DNA from: Flavobacteriales bacterium UBA5081
GTDB lineage: Bacteria; Bacteroidota; Bacteroidia; Flavobacteriales_E; Vicingaceae
Direction of reading: 5' to 3'
DNA length: 31,863 nt
Assembly (NCBI GenBank): GCA_002415785.1
Contig: DIAJ01000005.1
Span: forward strand, 72,352-104,214
Below the pieces are notes generated by a model. That model did not search any database, was not told the origin of the DNA, and was given only the letters and a program-made list of their open reading frames with translations. Positions 1 through 7,947 of the stretch are shown piece by piece; position 1 is the first letter of the stretch; each line of letters begins with the position of its first letter. The position numbers were made by a program, and so were the translations under genes.

Positions 1-41
1 CCATTTAGGAGCGGAAGACTTAAATTAGGAAACAGGCCTAG

Positions 42-90
42 ATTTTTTTGTTTACTTTTTTCATCAATGGAAAAAAGTAAAGACAAAGTA
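42..90. repeat. Long AT-rich stem-loop
   Basis: A perfect 12-bp stem (TTTACTTTTTTC at 51-62, GAAAAAAGTAAA at 70-81) closes a 7-nt loop. Outside it the arms continue with one bulge (TTTTGT against ACAAAG). The upstream T-run and downstream A-run would let it work as a bidirectional terminator for a gene left of the window. Similar long hairpins are common between genes in Bacteroidota. A degraded relative with the same CATCAAT loop lies at about 12929-12965. No gene is seen in bases 1-152. Confidence 0.6.
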
Positions 91-152
91 ATTTAAACAA
101 CTTAATTTCAATAATCAATTTAGGTATAAAAACAGATATTAAATAAACAATT

Positions 153-1421
153 ATGGAGGAAGTTCAAACTGCAACTGCTTTATTTACTAACGATGCCGTA
201 GTATTGGGAATTTTAATCTGCCTTTTGGCAGCCATCTTTTATACCTCATCATTAACTACTAAGTTTTGGACTAATTTCTACAAAGTAATTCCAGCTCTTT
301 TGCTTTGTTACTTTTTGCCTTCTGTATTAAACTCAATGGGAATAATTTCCGGAGAAGAATCCAATTTATATTATGTCGCTTCAAGGTATCTACTTCCGGC
401 TAGTTTAGTGTTGCTTTGTTTGAGTATCGATTTAAAAGGCATTATGCGATTAGGCCCCAAAGCCATCATTATGTTTTTTGCAGGAACATTGGGAATTGTA
501 TTTGGCGGACCAATCGCCATACTTGCAGTCTCTGCCTTTGCTCCCGAAATTGTTGGTGGTGCAGGTCCCGATGAAGTTTGGAGAGGTTTAGCAACCGTTG
601 CCGGCAGCTGGATAGGCGGTGGAGCCAACCAAACAGCCATGAAAGAAATTTACGGAGCGAGTGATGAACTTTTCTCTGCCATGATTACAGTAGACGTCAT
701 CGTAGCTAACATTTGGATGGCCGTTTTATTGATTGGCGCAGGCATATCCGACAGAGTTGACCGTGCTTTTAAAGCAGATTCTTCCGCCATCACCGAAGTA
801 AAAGAAAGTATTCAGAATTACCGCAGTAGTATCGCTCGAATTGCCAACTTAACTGACATAATGATTATTTGTGCCATTGGCTTTGGAGGCACAGCCATTG
901 CTCATTTTGGATCAGATGTAATTACTCCATTCATGGAAACTAAAAAGGAGTTTTTAAGTGAATACAGACTGACTTCTATGGCAAGTAGCTTCTTTTGGAT
1001 TGTTGTCATTGCCACCATTATTGGGTTGTTTTTATCATTCACAAAAATGAAGAAATATGAAGGTGCCGGTGCTTCTAAATTTGGTAGTGCTTTTTTATAC
1101 GTTTTAGTAGCAACTATTGGGATGAAAATGGACATTACCGCTATTTTTGATAATCTTGGATTGTTCTTAATTGGCATTATTTGGATGATTGTACATGTGC
1201 TTGTTTTACTAATTGTTGCCAAGCTCATTAAAGCACCATTCTTTTTTGTTGCAGTGGGTAGTCAAGCCAACGTTGGAGGCGCCGCTTCAGCACCCATTGT
1301 GGCTTCGGCTTTTAGTCCGGCTTTAGCTCCTGTGGGAGTATTATTGGCGGTTTTTGGCTATGCAGTTGGAACTTTTGGAGCCATATTTTGCGCACAATTG
1401 ATGCAGTATGTTTCGCCTTAG
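153..1421 (+). CDS. DUF819 family integral membrane protein
   Basis: A 422-residue, strongly hydrophobic protein with about ten predicted membrane segments. It matches the DUF819 (YjcL-like) family in length and in two Gly/Ala-rich signatures: GSWIGGGANQTAM at residues 151-163 and a matching repeat near the C terminus containing GSQANVGGAASAP. These paired re-entrant-looking segments suggest a transporter of the sodium-symporter type. This is inference, because no substrate is established for the family. The ATG is followed directly by GAG GAA and has no obvious Shine-Dalgarno site. The gene converges with the toxin-like gene, with only six bases between the two stop codons and no hairpin. 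Confidence 0.85.
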   Translation: MEEVQTATALFTNDAVVLGILICLLAAIFYTSSLTTKFWTNFYKVIPALLLCYFLPSVLNSMGIISGEESNLYYVASRYLLPASLVLLCLSIDLKGIMRLGPKAIIMFFAGTLGIVFGGPIAILAVSAFAPEIVGGAGPDEVWRGLATVAGSWIGGGANQTAMKEIYGASDELFSAMITVDVIVANIWMAVLLIGAGISDRVDRAFKADSSAITEVKESIQNYRSSIARIANLTDIMIICAIGFGGTAIAHFGSDVITPFMETKKEFLSEYRLTSMASSFFWIVVIATIIGLFLSFTKMKKYEGAGASKFGSAFLYVLVATIGMKMDITAIFDNLGLFLIGIIWMIVHVLVLLIVAKLIKAPFFFVAVGSQANVGGAASAPIVASAFSPALAPVGVLLAVFGYAVGTFGAIFCAQLMQYVSP

Positions 1422-1427
1422 AAAATA

Positions 1428-1769
1428 TTATTCAATCGACTCAATTCTATCTGCATAAACATTAACCAACTTATATTTTTTTGATAGTTGAAGAATCTGA
1501 CCCCAATTTGGCTTTAGTGCCTCATACAGTTGATTAAGTTTTAAATTTCCAAGTTTTATGTGGACAACACGAGGTGGAGGTGAGTGATGGAGTATTCTAT
1601 TAGAAAAATCAGCATCTTTAGAAATAATTGTCAATTTGTTTGTCAAAGCATAACTCCAAATCTCTTCATCTGTATAGACACTTTTAATATCTGCTACATG
1701 GATGCAATATTCATTATTCCACAAACTGAAATAATAGGGCAAGTTTTCGTCAATAAGAAATTGAGCCAC
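1428..1769 (-). CDS. DUF5615 PIN-like toxin
   Basis: A 113-residue protein of the DUF5615 family, small PIN-domain-like proteins that usually pair with a DUF433 partner and are regarded as toxin-antitoxin toxins. The N-terminal FLIDENLP carries the first acidic residues, and IISKDADF in the middle carries another conserved Asp, both typical of this group. The start is GTG: its G is the last base of the TAG stop of the upstream DUF433 gene (TAGTG, one-base overlap), so translation is probably coupled. Whether the protein is an active RNase is not known from the sequence. Confidence 0.88.
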   Translation of the reverse strand: MAQFLIDENLPYYFSLWNNEYCIHVADIKSVYTDEEIWSYALTNKLTIISKDADFSNRILHHSPPPRVVHIKLGNLKLNQLYEALKPNWGQILQLSKKYKLVNVYADRIESIE

Positions 1770-2002
1770 TAAGCAACTGTTTTAATCGAATAGTTCCGGT
1801 TCATTAAATCTGCTGCAAACTTTATACAGGCCTTTATATCTTTAGCTTCCAAAGTTGGAAACTGACTTAAGATTTCACTTTCTTCGTTTCCGGCAGACAA
1901 ATATTCCAAAATACTCTGAACAGTTATTCGTGTATCCCGAATGGTTGGTTTGCCATTACAAACCTTGTCATCTATTGTTATCCGATCCAAGTTAACTTTC
2001 AT
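1769..2002 (-). CDS. DUF433 antitoxin-like protein
   Basis: A 77-residue DUF433 protein with the family core: DDKVCNGKPTIRDTRITV near the N terminus, then ILEYLSAGNEESEILSQFP, which looks like a helix-turn-helix. This architecture belongs to antitoxins of the VapB/DUF433 group, which usually bind their own promoter. The gene starts the two-gene operon with the DUF5615 toxin and overlaps it by one base. The operon stands alone between a transporter gene and unrelated plus-strand genes, as expected of a small mobile stabilisation module. Autorepression is likely from family knowledge but not shown. Confidence 0.88.
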   Translation of the reverse strand: MKVNLDRITIDDKVCNGKPTIRDTRITVQSILEYLSAGNEESEILSQFPTLEAKDIKACIKFAADLMNRNYSIKTVA

Positions 2003-2042
2003 TTGATTTAATTTATAAAATGAGACTCTTTACACGCTAGTT

Positions 2043-2050
2043 CAAAGTTA
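2043..2050 (-). promoter_or_regulatory. Predicted -7 box of the DUF433/DUF5615 operon
   Basis: On the minus strand this reads TAACTTTG, an exact match to the Bacteroidota -7 element TAnnTTTG, about 41 bases before the DUF433 ATG. A TTTG on the same strand at 2075-2078 could be the -33 box, but the 24-bp spacer is slightly long. Confidence 0.45.
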
Positions 2051-2138
2051 GTTATTTTGAGGTTAATTCTAATTCAAACACTAACTCCCGAATTTCCTTA
2101 TAAAATCCTATCTTTAGTTTTCTAAAATAATTAAACTG

Positions 2139-2504
2139 ATGAAATGGATCGCCAAATTATTTGCTAACGCCATTGCCGTATTAATTACGGCCTATCTATT
2201 GCCAGGCGTTTCAATTGAAGATTTTATAACGGCCATAATCGTAGCTGCCGTATTAGCTTTATTAAACAACTTTTTAAAGCCAATTCTCATTATTCTCACC
2301 ATACCCGTAACTATTCTCACTTTGGGTTTATTCCTCTTAGTAATTAATGCTGTAATTATACTACTGGCAGACGATTTGATTGGAGGATTTCACGTTAACA
2401 ACTTTTGGTGGGCATTGTTGTTTAGTGTTATTCTATCACTAATTAATTCCCTTTTCGGAAAACTAGAGAATGATTCGGAGAAAAAACATCACAAAATAGA
2501 CTAA
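2139..2504 (+). CDS. Phage holin family 4-type membrane protein (PF04020-like)
   Basis: A 121-residue protein with four hydrophobic segments separated by short loops. The signature NNFLKPILIILTIP is characteristic of the Phage_holin_4_2 (DUF360, YvlD-like) family. Despite the name, members are ordinary chromosomal membrane proteins in most bacteria, with no proven holin function, and no other phage gene is nearby. The C terminus is charged and Lys-rich (DSEKKHHK), probably cytoplasmic. The gene ends 10 bases before the next start and probably leads the operon with the SDR and deacetylase genes. A near-consensus TATCTTTA lies about 30 bases upstream. Confidence 0.85.
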   Translation: MKWIAKLFANAIAVLITAYLLPGVSIEDFITAIIVAAVLALLNNFLKPILIILTIPVTILTLGLFLLVINAVIILLADDLIGGFHVNNFWWALLFSVILSLINSLFGKLENDSEKKHHKID

Positions 2505-2514
2505 AAGAAACTAT

Positions 2515-3393
2515 ATGAACTACCAAGAACCCATGTTTAAAGCTGAGGAGCTAAAAGGAAAAACCATTTTAGTTACCGGCGGTGGCACCGGATTAGGAAA
2601 ATCCATGAGCCGATATTTTATGTCGCTTGGAGCGAAAGTAATTATTGCCAGCAGAAAACAGGATGTTTTAGATGCAACAGCAGAAGAGCTTCGTAAAGAA
2701 ACCGGTGGAGAAATTTTAGCTGAAGCCTGCGATGTTCGAAAACCTTTAGAGGTAGAGAAATTAATTGAAAAAGGCGTTAATACTTTTGGAGAAATTAATG
2801 GATTGGTAAATAATGCAGCCGGAAACTTTATCAGCCCCACCGAACGTTTGTCTCCCAAAGCATTTGATGTGATTGTAGACATTGTTCTCAAAGGCAGCTA
2901 CAATTGCAGTCTATTGATGGGACAATATTGGATTAAAAACAAAATTGAAGGAACGGTTTTAAATATAGTAACCACTTATTCATGGACAGGCTCCGGTTAT
3001 GTTGTACCCTCGGCAGTGGCTAAAGCCGGAGTTTTAAGCATGACACGTTCACTTGCAGCTGAATGGGCGAAATACAAAATTAGAACCAATGCAATTGCTC
3101 CTGGTCCCTTCCCTACTCAAGGTGCTTTTAGCCGCTTATTTCCTGAAGGCTTGAAGGAAAAAATTGATCCTTTGAAGCGAATTCCATTAAAACGCTACGG
3201 AGAACATCAAGAGTTAGCCAACTTAGCCGCTTACTTGATGTCCAACTTTTCTGCTTATGTAAATGGTGAAGTCGTAACAATCGACGGTGGTGAATGGCTT
3301 TACAATGCCGGAGAATTCACAGGTCTAGATGCAGTACCGCAAGAAATGTGGGATCATATTGAAAAAGAAATCAGGGGAAAAAAGAAAGACTAA
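2515..3393 (+). CDS. SDR oxidoreductase, 2,4-dienoyl-CoA reductase-like
   Basis: A 292-residue short-chain dehydrogenase/reductase. The cofactor loop TGGGTGLG is at residues 21-28 and NNAAGNF at 99-105. The usual YxxxK catalytic motif reads SAVAK (Ser166, Lys170), so the tyrosine is replaced while the lysine stays. Loss of that tyrosine is typical of 2,4-dienoyl-CoA reductases of the peroxisomal DECR2 type, which the overall sequence also resembles. The expected role is NADPH-dependent reduction of 2,4-dienoyl-CoA during degradation of polyunsaturated fatty acids in the cytosol. It lies between the holin-4-type gene and the deacetylase gene, which starts just after its stop codon. Confidence 0.85.
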   Translation: MNYQEPMFKAEELKGKTILVTGGGTGLGKSMSRYFMSLGAKVIIASRKQDVLDATAEELRKETGGEILAEACDVRKPLEVEKLIEKGVNTFGEINGLVNNAAGNFISPTERLSPKAFDVIVDIVLKGSYNCSLLMGQYWIKNKIEGTVLNIVTTYSWTGSGYVVPSAVAKAGVLSMTRSLAAEWAKYKIRTNAIAPGPFPTQGAFSRLFPEGLKEKIDPLKRIPLKRYGEHQELANLAAYLMSNFSAYVNGEVVTIDGGEWLYNAGEFTGLDAVPQEMWDHIEKEIRGKKKD

Positions 3394-3403
3394 AGCTATT
3401 CCA

Positions 3404-4306
3404 TTGATTAAAGTTGCTTGGGATCCGATTTACGTGCATCCGCTGCCCGAAAAGCATCGCTTCCCTATGGAAAAGTATGAGCTACTACCTCAGCAATTGC
3501 TGTTGGAAGGCACTTTAGATGATGAAAATTTCTTTAGACCTAAAGCGGTGAGTGAAGAAGATATTTTAGCAGTGCACACAGCTACTTACTGGAGACGATT
3601 ATCTAATCTGGAGTTAAGTCGAAAAGAGCAATTGCGCTCCGGCTTTCCTCATTCAGCGCTGCTTATTGAAAGAGAAAAAGTAATTGCCGGTGGAAGCATC
3701 CAAGCTGCAAAATTTGCTTTAGAAAATGGAATTGCTTTTAATATTGCCGGCGGAACGCATCATGCCTATGCCGATCGAGCAGAAGGTTTTTGTTTGCTTA
3801 ACGATATTGCGGTAGCGTCCTCTCACTTGCTTCGCAATAAATTGGCAAAACAAATCTTAGTGATTGATCTAGACGTGCACCAAGGCAATGGAACGGCTAA
3901 AATATTCGAAAAGGAAAAACGAGTATTTACGTTTAGCATGCATGGTGAGCATAATTATCCGCTGAGAAAAGAAAAGTCAGACCTGGACGTTGGAGTTAGA
4001 GATGGAATAAGTGGTAGCGAATACCTTGAAAAGCTATCATACCAATTGCCTCGATTAATAGATCATGTAAAACCTGATTTTATTTTTTTCCAATCCGGAG
4101 TAGATATTATCGTAACCGACAAACTTGGTCGCCTATCAGTTAGTATTGAGGATTGTAAAAATCGAGATGAAATGGTTTTATCCATGGCAGATTCTAAAAA
4201 CATTCCCCTTATGGCTTGCATGGGCGGCGGATACTCCCCTCAAATAAAACACATTGTAGAAGCGCATGCTAATACTTATCGGCTGGCGGTTAAGTTGTAT
4301 GGGTGA
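3404..4306 (+). CDS. Histone deacetylase family hydrolase
   Basis: A zinc-dependent deacetylase of the class I HDAC/acetoin-utilisation superfamily, about 300 residues from the chosen start. Visible residues are THH (His119, His120), the zinc ligands in IDLDVHQGNG (Asp155/Asp157, His159), SGVD (Asp234) and the glycine loop with Tyr in MGGGYS (Tyr277). Bacterial members act on acetylated proteins or small amides; the substrate here is unknown. The frame is open back to an ATG at 3329 inside the SDR gene. The conserved family start (IKVAWDPIY) directly follows a TTG at 3404, which is therefore preferred. Translation begins 10 bases after the SDR stop, so the two are probably co-transcribed. Confidence 0.88.
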   Translation: MIKVAWDPIYVHPLPEKHRFPMEKYELLPQQLLLEGTLDDENFFRPKAVSEEDILAVHTATYWRRLSNLELSRKEQLRSGFPHSALLIEREKVIAGGSIQAAKFALENGIAFNIAGGTHHAYADRAEGFCLLNDIAVASSHLLRNKLAKQILVIDLDVHQGNGTAKIFEKEKRVFTFSMHGEHNYPLRKEKSDLDVGVRDGISGSEYLEKLSYQLPRLIDHVKPDFIFFQSGVDIIVTDKLGRLSVSIEDCKNRDEMVLSMADSKNIPLMACMGGGYSPQIKHIVEAHANTYRLAVKLYG

Positions 4307-4322
4307 CTTTTGGAGTTAAGGT

Positions 4323-4384
4323 AAATGGTTAAAACCATTTTTATGCTTCTTGCATTCATTCACCCACGCTTGAAACCGTGGGTT
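4323..4384 (-). repeat. REP-type hairpin doublet, left copy
   Basis: Two hairpins 21 bases apart. The REP-like one has arms ACCCACG (4362-4368) and CGTGGGT (4377-4383). The other, at 4323-4340, pairs AAATGG with CCATTT around a TTAAAA centre and is followed by T residues, so it may also terminate the deacetylase operon. Read on the minus strand, the order and spacing equal those of the right copy at 5399-5460. A decayed second REP (GAACCCATGCC) is visible near 4429-4440. Confidence 0.65.
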
Positions 4385-4498
4385 CATTTTTCTAATAAAA
4401 AATGTATAGACAAATGAGGGGATTAGCGAACCCATGCCTGAATTCTTGGAAAAACAAAAAACCGTTATAAAAATCCTTTTAAAATTTACTGAGTCACC

Positions 4499-5188
4499 TC
4501 AATTCCCTGAATAAGCACTCAAAACAGTGTAGCTATCTAACTTGCCTTTCTTATTATATGACTCAGTTCTTACAACACCAACTCCTTCCGCAATAAACTC
4601 TACACTCTTGCTTTCAGTTTTTATCATTCCAGTAGTTTTTATTGTAGAACTAACTTTAAAAGCATCAAAATTGCCGGCAGGAACACTAACTGTACCTTTA
4701 CTTTCTACTTTACGATCAACTACCTCAACTTTAATATTAATTGGAATAACGCCATCAACCGACATACTTACACTGCCTTCATCTAATTGCTGTCCAACTT
4801 CAAGTTTTTCCGGCATGCTCATACTTTCTGTCTTTATTTCAAAGTTCATGCTTTCTAGACTCTCCATCGTTTCTTTTGGAATATGCTTAGACATGTCCAT
4901 TTTTATAACCCCATCTTTGCATTCAAAAGTCATTTCATCACTCATCACCTCTTCATCCTTTTTATCAAATGCGGTAAACTTTACAGTTGCGATTAAAGTA
5001 TTCCCATCTTCTTCAACAGACACAACTTCGTATGCATTTTTACCTTGGTATTTATCTTTTGCGTTGTAGGTTTCAACTTCCCATGAATTTCCTTCTACTA
5101 AAGTCATGTATGGATTGCACTCATTCTGACTTTGCAGACTTATTACTGAAAAAACTATAACTATTAAGAAAAGTATTGCTCGTTTCAT
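4499..5188 (-). CDS. Secreted TapB/DUF3108-like protein
   Basis: A protein of 229 residues. A lysine-containing N terminus and hydrophobic core (MKRAILFLIVIVFSVISLQ) form a signal peptide, probably cleaved after the SLQSQ region, so the product is periplasmic or outer-membrane associated. The mature part looks like a beta-rich DUF3108/TapB-type domain: it opens with NPYMTLVEGNSWEV and ends with a strand pair containing GVGVVRTESYNKKGK. Such proteins have no agreed biochemical role. The frame is open upstream to 5299, but the signal peptide fixes the start at 5188. The gene stands alone between two inverted REP-type hairpin units. TACTTTTA about 75 bases upstream is a near match to a -7 box. 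Confidence 0.75.
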   Translation of the reverse strand: MKRAILFLIVIVFSVISLQSQNECNPYMTLVEGNSWEVETYNAKDKYQGKNAYEVVSVEEDGNTLIATVKFTAFDKKDEEVMSDEMTFECKDGVIKMDMSKHIPKETMESLESMNFEIKTESMSMPEKLEVGQQLDEGSVSMSVDGVIPINIKVEVVDRKVESKGTVSVPAGNFDAFKVSSTIKTTGMIKTESKSVEFIAEGVGVVRTESYNKKGKLDSYTVLSAYSGN

Positions 5189-5283
5189 AACTCTAATTTT
5201 TAACAAAATAAAAAATAAAAGTAGTGAAATTTCATTCACTTTCAATCTTATATCTAAAAATGAGGGTTTACCATGAGAAAAGT

Positions 5284-5301
5284 AAATGGTTGAGCCCATT
5301 T
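5284..5301. repeat. Extra copy of the AAATGG/CCATTT hairpin
   Basis: AAATGG (5284-5289) and CCATTT (5296-5301) enclose TTGAGC. With its GT prefix the 20-nt stretch matches the hairpin at 4321-4340 at 17 positions in the same orientation. It lies about 95 bases upstream of the TapB-like start codon. Confidence 0.5.
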
Positions 5302-5398
5302 TAAACTTTCGTTATACGATACCATCTGCCGCTAAAACCATTAAGTATTAAAAACTAGTTATTGAGTTAAAACAATTTTCTTCAAAAAACTTATCAAC

Positions 5399-5460
5399 GA
5401 ACCCACGACTTCAGTCGTGGGTGAGAAAAGGCGACCTATGTATTAACCGTTTTAACGGTT
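5399..5460 (+). repeat. REP-type hairpin doublet, right copy
   Basis: A 9-bp perfect stem (ACCCACGAC at 5401-5409, GTCGTGGGT at 5414-5422) with loop TTCA is followed, after 22 bases, by a second hairpin (AACCGTT at 5445-5451, AACGGTT at 5454-5460). Both second hairpins of the doublet pair share the core GTTTTAAC. Such palindromes are typical REP elements of RAYT/IS200-type transposases, and a RAYT gene lies 5.4 kb away, though its own palindrome differs in sequence. Confidence 0.7.
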
Positions 5461-5481
5461 TACTAGAATAAATAATACTTT

Positions 5482-6186
5482 CTAAAAAGGATTTGTTGCA
5501 TGAACAGTCAATTCAGGAACATAACCTCTCCGGTCCATTTTTAAAGATGAAACTACAGCATGTGCAATCTCCTTTGAAGTTAACAAATTGTCTTTCTCTT
5601 CACGCTCCTCTCTTGTTGGATTGTTAAAAGCAGTAGGAACATAAGACGGATTAACATTGAAAACGCGTACATTATATTTTCTTAAATCAGCTTGCCAGTT
5701 TTGGCTTAAGCCGCGAACCGCAAACTTTGATGCACTGTAAACAGAACCACCTTCATAGCCTTTCAATGCAGAAGTTGAAGCAATGTTTACTATATCTCCG
5801 CTCATTTGCTTCTTAAATATTTGAGCAGCTGTTTTTCCCATTAAAGCTAAACCAAACACATTTACTTCAAAAACTCTACGCATTTCATCAAGGTCTATTT
5901 CATCTACCGGTTTAAGGTTAGAACCAATACCGGCATTATTAATCAATATATCCAATCCTCCTAAGTCGTTTTGCATTATATCAAAACAGTTTTTCACATC
6001 ACTTTCGTTGGTAACATCAGCGTGAATAGCCCTTGCACCCAAACTTTTAGCCACCTCATTTAACTTCTCCTCATCCCTTCCGGTAATGGCTACTTTTGCG
6101 CCCTCTTCAATTAACATTTTTGCCATTGCTTTGCCTAATCCGGAACTTCCTCCGGTAATCAATACTTTTTTATTGCTTAAATCCAT
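5482..6186 (-). CDS. SDR family NAD(P)-dependent oxidoreductase
   Basis: A 234-residue classical short-chain dehydrogenase. It shows the cofactor loop TGGSSGLG at residues 11-18, an Asp before the adenine-binding segment (HADVTNE), NNAG, the catalytic Ser in NIASTSA, and an intact YSASK Tyr/Lys pair. The C terminus continues with VNPSYVPTAF, usual for this group. The closest-looking relatives are 3-oxoacyl-ACP-reductase-like or sepiapterin-reductase-like enzymes, and the substrate cannot be read from the sequence. The gene is divergent from marC, with about 80 bases between the starts. Unlike the SDR at 2515 it keeps the full catalytic motif. Confidence 0.88.
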   Translation of the reverse strand: MDLSNKKVLITGGSSGLGKAMAKMLIEEGAKVAITGRDEEKLNEVAKSLGARAIHADVTNESDVKNCFDIMQNDLGGLDILINNAGIGSNLKPVDEIDLDEMRRVFEVNVFGLALMGKTAAQIFKKQMSGDIVNIASTSALKGYEGGSVYSASKFAVRGLSQNWQADLRKYNVRVFNVNPSYVPTAFNNPTREEREEKDNLLTSKEIAHAVVSSLKMDRRGYVPELTVHATNPF

Positions 6187-6270
6187 ATTTTTAACCTTTT
6201 TATTTATTCAACAAAGTAAGTCATTTGATGTTTGATGGCAACTACTTTGAATCAGTTAATTTTTAAAATC

Positions 6271-6918
6271 ATGGATCAATACCTAGGTTTCGCTCTTCTT
6301 TGTTTTACTTCTTTTATTACGCTACTAAATCCTTTAGGAATAATGCCGGTTTTTATGTCAATGACAGAGTCTCTCAGCAATGAAGAACGTAAGAAAACGG
6401 CTCAAAAAGCCACTTTAGTTGCCGCTTTATCCATGGTTGCTTTTGCATTTTCGGGACAGCTACTTTTTAACTTTTTTGGCATTTCTGTAAATAGTTTTCG
6501 ATTAGTTGGCGGAATCATTTTCTTTATGATGGGCTACGACATGCTTCAAGCTAGACTGGTTAAAGTAAAGATGAGCAAAGAGTCAACTCGCAAGAAATAC
6601 GTTTCAGACATCTCCATCACCCCTTTAGCCATTCCAATGATTTGCGGCCCAGGCGCTATTACCAACTCAATTGTTTTAATGGAAGATGCCAACGAACCAA
6701 TTTTAAAAATCATATTAATCTCCATGATTTTTATTGTTTGCTTGATCACTTTTATCGTTTTATGGAGCTCTTCTAAAATCATGAAAATACTCGGCGAAAC
6801 CGGAAATAAAATTATGATGCGACTTATGGGTTTAATTGTAATGGTGATTGCCGTAGAGTTTTTCTTTAGTGGTTTTAAACCCATTTTAATTGGAATTTTA
6901 CAAGCGGCCATGGCATGA
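6271..6918 (+). CDS. MarC family integral membrane protein
   Basis: A 215-residue protein of the MarC/UPF0056 family with six predicted membrane segments. Family landmarks are LLNPLGIMPVFMSMT near the N terminus and SITPLAIPMICGPGAIT in the middle. The function of the family is unsettled; despite the name, a role in multiple antibiotic resistance is not supported by published work on E. coli MarC. The frame is open upstream to a TTG/ATG at 6232/6235. The start at 6271 (MDQYLGF) is chosen because relatives begin at this hydrophobic segment, and a TACTTTG promoter-like string lies inside the longer version. It overlaps the next gene by four bases (ATGA). Confidence 0.88.
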   Translation: MDQYLGFALLCFTSFITLLNPLGIMPVFMSMTESLSNEERKKTAQKATLVAALSMVAFAFSGQLLFNFFGISVNSFRLVGGIIFFMMGYDMLQARLVKVKMSKESTRKKYVSDISITPLAIPMICGPGAITNSIVLMEDANEPILKIILISMIFIVCLITFIVLWSSSKIMKILGETGNKIMMRLMGLIVMVIAVEFFFSGFKPILIGILQAAMA

Positions 6919-7934
6919 TTAAGAAAATTCTCATTTTATTTTTTCTTTTAATTATCGGCTACTTAGTTTATCACTATAAATCTGTGATCTATGGATTGGG
7001 TCAAGCTGTAGGACAAGCCGAAGTGCTGTGGAATGCAAATGAAATTGAAGATTTAATGAAGAATCCTGACTTTCCGGATTCTACAAAACAAAAGTTCCGA
7101 TACATTCAAGAGGTAAAGCAATTTGCTCAAGATAGCTTAGGTTTAAACTCTTCTAAAAACTACAGCACTTTTTACGATCAAAACAATAAACCCATTTTGT
7201 GGGTAGTAACGGCAAGCCCGGAATTTGAAATTAAAGCCTACGAATGGCGCTTTCCCATTGCCGGTAAGTTTAGCTACAAGGGATTTTTCGATTATCAAAA
7301 AGCAAAAGAAGAAGCTGAAAATTTAAAAGAAATGGGCTACGATACTAAAATAGACGAAGTAAATGCATGGTCGACTCTTGGTTGGTTCAAAGACCCAATT
7401 CTATCTTCTATGTTAAATCGTTCAGCCGGCAGCTTAGCAGAACTTATTATTCATGAGCTTTCTCATGCTACAGTTTATCGAAAAAATCAGGTAGAATTCA
7501 ACGAAAACTTTGCCACTTTTGTCGGTAAAAAGGGTGCTGAAAACTTCTTGACTTATCATTATGGAAAAAATTCAAATGAATTAAAAGAATACCTAAACAA
7601 TGAAAAAAGAAGTAGCTATTTTAAAGAATACATGCACTCTGCTACGAAAGAGCTGATAGAAGTATACGCTAACTTTAAGGAAGGCTTGAGCATTGAAGAA
7701 AAGAGAAAAATTAAATCAACTGCCATTGAAAATTTCAAAAACCGCTTAGCAAATTCTTCGTACTACCAAGACTCTTTAGAGGCAGATGCACGATTATCAA
7801 AGTTTCATCCGAACAATGCCTATTTTTCGGGATTTTTAACCTATCATGCAAAGCAGAATAATTTTGAGGAAAGGCTTAAAGAAGAATTTAATGGAGATTT
7901 AAAGTCATTTATTAAAGCAATTAAAGAAGAATAA
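6915..7934 (+). CDS. Membrane-anchored putative zinc aminopeptidase (COG4324-like)
   Basis: A 339-residue protein with an N-terminal membrane anchor (residues 3-20) and a long exported domain. The metal site is HELSH at residues 180-184 (HExxH), with a probable third ligand Glu197 in FNENFATFVG. This combination is the mark of the predicted aminopeptidase family COG4324/PF10023. The C-terminal half is helical and Lys/Glu-rich, ending in SGFLTYHAKQNNFEERL. The start overlaps the marC stop by four bases, and murQ begins 13 bases after it, so the three are probably one transcript. The substrate is unproven; location in the inner membrane facing the periplasm is inferred from the anchor. Confidence 0.85.
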   Translation: MIKKILILFFLLIIGYLVYHYKSVIYGLGQAVGQAEVLWNANEIEDLMKNPDFPDSTKQKFRYIQEVKQFAQDSLGLNSSKNYSTFYDQNNKPILWVVTASPEFEIKAYEWRFPIAGKFSYKGFFDYQKAKEEAENLKEMGYDTKIDEVNAWSTLGWFKDPILSSMLNRSAGSLAELIIHELSHATVYRKNQVEFNENFATFVGKKGAENFLTYHYGKNSNELKEYLNNEKRSSYFKEYMHSATKELIEVYANFKEGLSIEEKRKIKSTAIENFKNRLANSSYYQDSLEADARLSKFHPNNAYFSGFLTYHAKQNNFEERLKEEFNGDLKSFIKAIKEE

Positions 7935-7947
7935 GTAAAATTGAAAA

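Noticed and set aside
2139..2504. Prophage remnant suggested by the holin-family name
   Set aside because: The PF04020 family is chromosomal and widespread, and no integrase, capsid, lysin or attachment-site duplication is near it.
3329..3403. Start of the deacetylase at the upstream ATG inside the SDR gene
   Set aside because: It would add 25 very basic residues that are out of place in the family. The conserved start follows the TTG at 3404.
4542..5069. A 175-codon plus-strand frame opposite the TapB-like gene
   Set aside because: The minus-strand gene has a signal peptide and recognisable domain pattern. The opposite frame is rich in Ser, Thr and Leu, as expected of an antisense shadow.
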